Assembly: GCA_029448655.1 (NCBI GenBank)
Contig: JACCLO010000005.1
Span: 3,348,001 to 3,412,000, forward strand
DNA length: 64,000 nt
From: Wolfiporia cocos
Taxonomy: Eukaryota; Basidiomycota; Agaricomycetes; Polyporales; Phaeolaceae
Reading direction: 5' to 3'
Positions 61,926 to 64,000 of the stretch are shown in pieces. The translations under genes were made by a program, and so were the position numbers. Below the pieces are notes generated by a model that worked only from the letters and a program-made list of their open reading frames with translations, made no database searches and was not told the DNA's origin. Positions within the stretch are counted from its first letter, which is position 1; each line of letters opens with the position of its first letter.

Positions 61926-62658
61926 CCCATATCTAACACTGAACGTACATCTCACATATCAAAGCCATATTCCCAACCTCATCACGTGACATTATCTTAT
62001 CTCATATTGTGCTATATCTTATCTAGTAGTATATCATATCTCATCACAATGCCAACCTACATCATATCAACAGCATCTCCCGAACTACCAAGGATCTACA
62101 TCTAGACCAATAGCTACGTTCAGACCCATGACCTCATCAATATCATTACTTATGACATATTCCGGTCGGTGTATGACTCATCACCAGGATCCCCTTATCA
62201 CATGCCTCCCTCACTTGCAGCCACGACCATTACCGGTCGCAACCCTATGCCCTATGGTATCTATAGTTCTACCTTAGTGTATCCGAGGTCATACCCTAAA
62301 TGTATATCTACCGTACTCTGAGTCACTGATGACTCAGACTAGTTAAACTCGACCACCACCCTTAAAAGCGGTCTTATATCATAATCTACTGCTTCTTGGT
62401 GTGATATAGAACCCCTTGACGACTACGCCTCAACAATCAGGTCACTAGGCAAGTTCTGTGTCAAAGGGTTAGTGTCATTAGGTCTGTTTTCAGATCACCT
62501 GACTGACACAAACTAACTCTTGTGTATCCGCGCACTAGCAGAGGTCTAGAAACGCTGGCCAGAAGTTGATGATATAGGTGACAACGGCGTATATTGGACC
62601 TAAGAGGGTACCCAAGCCTTAGAGGGAAGTAGTGTTGACCACCAGTCAAGCACACATA

Positions 62659-62676
62659 AGAGAGAGAGAGAGAGAG
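62659..62676. repeat. (AG)9 microsatellite
   Basis: Uninterrupted AG dinucleotides inside the LTR fragment at 62504. Confidence 0.85.
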
Positions 62677-62705
62677 GGGCCTAAGCCCAATGCCGAGGTT
62701 GCTAA

Positions 62706-62727
62706 GTCTGAGGTGTAAGCCTCAGAC
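62706..62727. repeat. LTR hairpin, copy in LTR fragment
   Basis: GTCTGAGG-TGTAAG-CCTCAGAC, identical to the copy at 61658. Confidence 0.85.
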
Positions 62728-62880
62728 AGTGCCAGCTTATATACATGAGGGGACGCGCACTACCTAGATCGTGACCAGCCCTAAAGGTGTGGTCTGTGTG
62801 TACGTATATGAGATACCTGTCATGTGCCGCTTGATATGTAAGCTAACTGACACAAACTACTAACTCACTCAGAATAAGAC

Positions 62881-64000
62881 TTGAAGGGGTCAGTTAGACT
62901 GAGGCTAAGCACAAGTAACTAAGTAGTTCTGGTAGTGTCACAAGAATTCTTCTAGTTTTCTACATATAATTTCTATTTTTCTAGCATTTCTACGAATTAT
63001 CTACGGTTTCTAGCCCAATAACTGGTCTTATTGAGGTTCATAACTATACGTTAGATACAAGCCGAATGATGGCCATGTTATCTCCCGAACACGCGGTTAT
63101 CTAATCTTCGTAGTTACCATTGAAGTCACAAGTCTAACTCGCTAGCCAATCGGACGAATAGTCCAGTGAATGTCAGTACACATTAGCTCAGCGGACCGGT
63201 GAATGGTCACGCCTCTGCTTGCTAATGATATGCACACTTTACGCTATTGGTGTGGCCTACGCCGTTTTCCTATATCCTGGTTTTGATCGGCATATGTATT
63301 TACGGTGTATTACTAATGTCCCAAGTCCCAGGGGACTTGTACATATGGATAAGGGTAATTAGATTACATAATAAGACTGTTAGGGATCTTATATAACATG
63401 TATATATTGACACAGATGGCCTGTGGGACTCACCAAGCCTAGCTGATGGGCTAATGGGCGACCTGGTGAGGAGACTATCGATGCAGCAGAGCAGGTGGAG
63501 GGTGCTTCTACAGCGGATGCCGGGAATGCTTGGGAGTCCTAAAAGGACTCCACTGGAAGTACTGAAAGTACTCCGCGTTGGGCACTCAAGGTTTGTCGAG
63601 AAGAATAGAACTGAGCATTTAGGGTGTCTAGCCTTATGCTTAAGTACATGTATGCGAGATGGTCACGTGCTACTAGCTAGTACGTATCATTTCAGGTTAT
63701 GTGGCTTTGCCAAGTGGCGAAGCTTATCTTATCAGTTGTTTATGGACTCTATCTACAATGGCCGTGTGGGCCGGTAATGGCCGCACCAATAGTAGGAGAG
63801 GGATTACATCTTATCTTGTGATAACGCGGGCGCAGCCTGGGTATAGGGGAAGGCCGATTGCCGGTACCTTGTGGTATAATGGCGATTGGTCGGTCTCCGT
63901 ATGATGACCAAGGCGAGACACCGAGGTCGTTATGCTATTGGACCGATAGGTACCGTAGCATGTGTTATGCCTGGACCGGATGGTTACCGGGGCATGTGTT
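62881..64000. other. Repeat-rich sequence without recognised gene
   Basis: LTR-like termini occur at 62936 (TGTCACAAG) and 63408 (TGACACAGATGG), but their partners are not in the window. A 107-aa open frame at 63454-63777 has no recognisable domain. The last 70 bases hold two imperfect copies of a unit of about 32 bp beginning TGGACCG and ending GCATGTGTT. Confidence 0.5.

Larger units (their letters stand above)
61423..62463. mobile_element. Solo LTR 6, interrupted by LTR 7
   Basis: It runs from TGACACAGATC to TTCTGTGTCA and is flanked by AAGGG at 61418-61422 and 62464-62468. About 622 bp remain without the nested copy. Confidence 0.8.
62504..62880 (+). mobile_element. LTR fragment related to LTRs 2 and 7
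   Basis: It starts TGACACAAACTAAC and carries the family order: hairpin, CTTATATACATG, CCCTAAAGGTGTGGTCTGTG. The right end is not found; near 62848 another TGACACAAACT begins. No matching target-site duplication was found, so it is probably truncated or interrupted. Confidence 0.65.

Noticed and set aside
58521..61928. A perfect 16-bp inverted repeat pair (GGGTGTCACAGATTTT and its complement) suggesting a 3.4-kb DNA transposon
   Set aside because: The right arm is the end of solo LTR 7 plus part of its CCCAT duplication, and the left arm is another LTR terminus. No matching flanks exist for a 3.4-kb unit.
63454..63777. 107-codon frame near the right edge
   Set aside because: No recognisable domain, repeat context and no flanking exons; another frame nearby (AAEQVEGASTADAG) is also short.

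Overview
This window is nuclear DNA of a filamentous basidiomycete, most likely an agaricomycete and possibly a polypore. The evidence is many 40-70 nt GT-AG introns, lineage-typical families (DUF6534 membrane protein, F-box/leucine-rich-repeat-like proteins, cytochrome P450), and a run of conserved eukaryotic housekeeping genes with high-GC, CpG-rich coding sequence. No bacterial, viral or CRISPR features were seen.

Layout. (1) 1-19.1 kb is a sparse, lineage-specific left arm: a DUF6534 multi-pass membrane protein, three F-box paralogues (two of them close relatives in inverted orientation), a large SH3/Ras-association protein of the Bud14/Tea4 type, and a cytochrome P450 whose haem loop is split over tiny exons. 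(2) 19.1-57.1 kb is a dense housekeeping block. In order it holds an unrecognised 203-aa protein, GRC3 and TSR2 (divergent), mitochondrial malate dehydrogenase, cyclin C, a protein O-mannosyltransferase, CCT2, FUR1, EMG1, SEC14, actin, RPN10, NDUFB7, SCO1, CGI121, a membrane-anchored protein disulfide isomerase, a PPR protein, SmD1, mitochondrial asparaginyl-tRNA synthetase, an unrecognised 84-aa protein and TSR3. Many neighbours are divergent pairs sharing promoters of about 150-500 bp. (3) 57.1-64 kb has no recognisable gene. It is a nest of solo LTRs; seven insertions can be delimited exactly by 5-bp target-site duplications, and several carry the same hairpin just upstream of a TATA-like box.

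Functional themes. Four genes act in ribosome biogenesis (GRC3, TSR2, EMG1, TSR3); EMG1 and TSR3 act one after the other on the same hypermodified 18S rRNA nucleotide. A second group is mitochondrial (MDH1, NDUFB7, SCO1, the PPR protein, SLM5). A third acts in secretion and membranes (PMT, PDI, SEC14).

Most gene models were rebuilt by hand by joining exons at GT-AG (once GC-AG) sites so that conserved protein sequence runs through. Where all exons were traced, the total coding length is a multiple of three (actin 375 aa, MD­H 338 aa, cyclin C 416 aa, GRC3 840 aa, Bud14-like 1363 aa, PPR 1391 aa, TSR3 283 aa). Family assignments rest on recognition of sequence, not on a database search.
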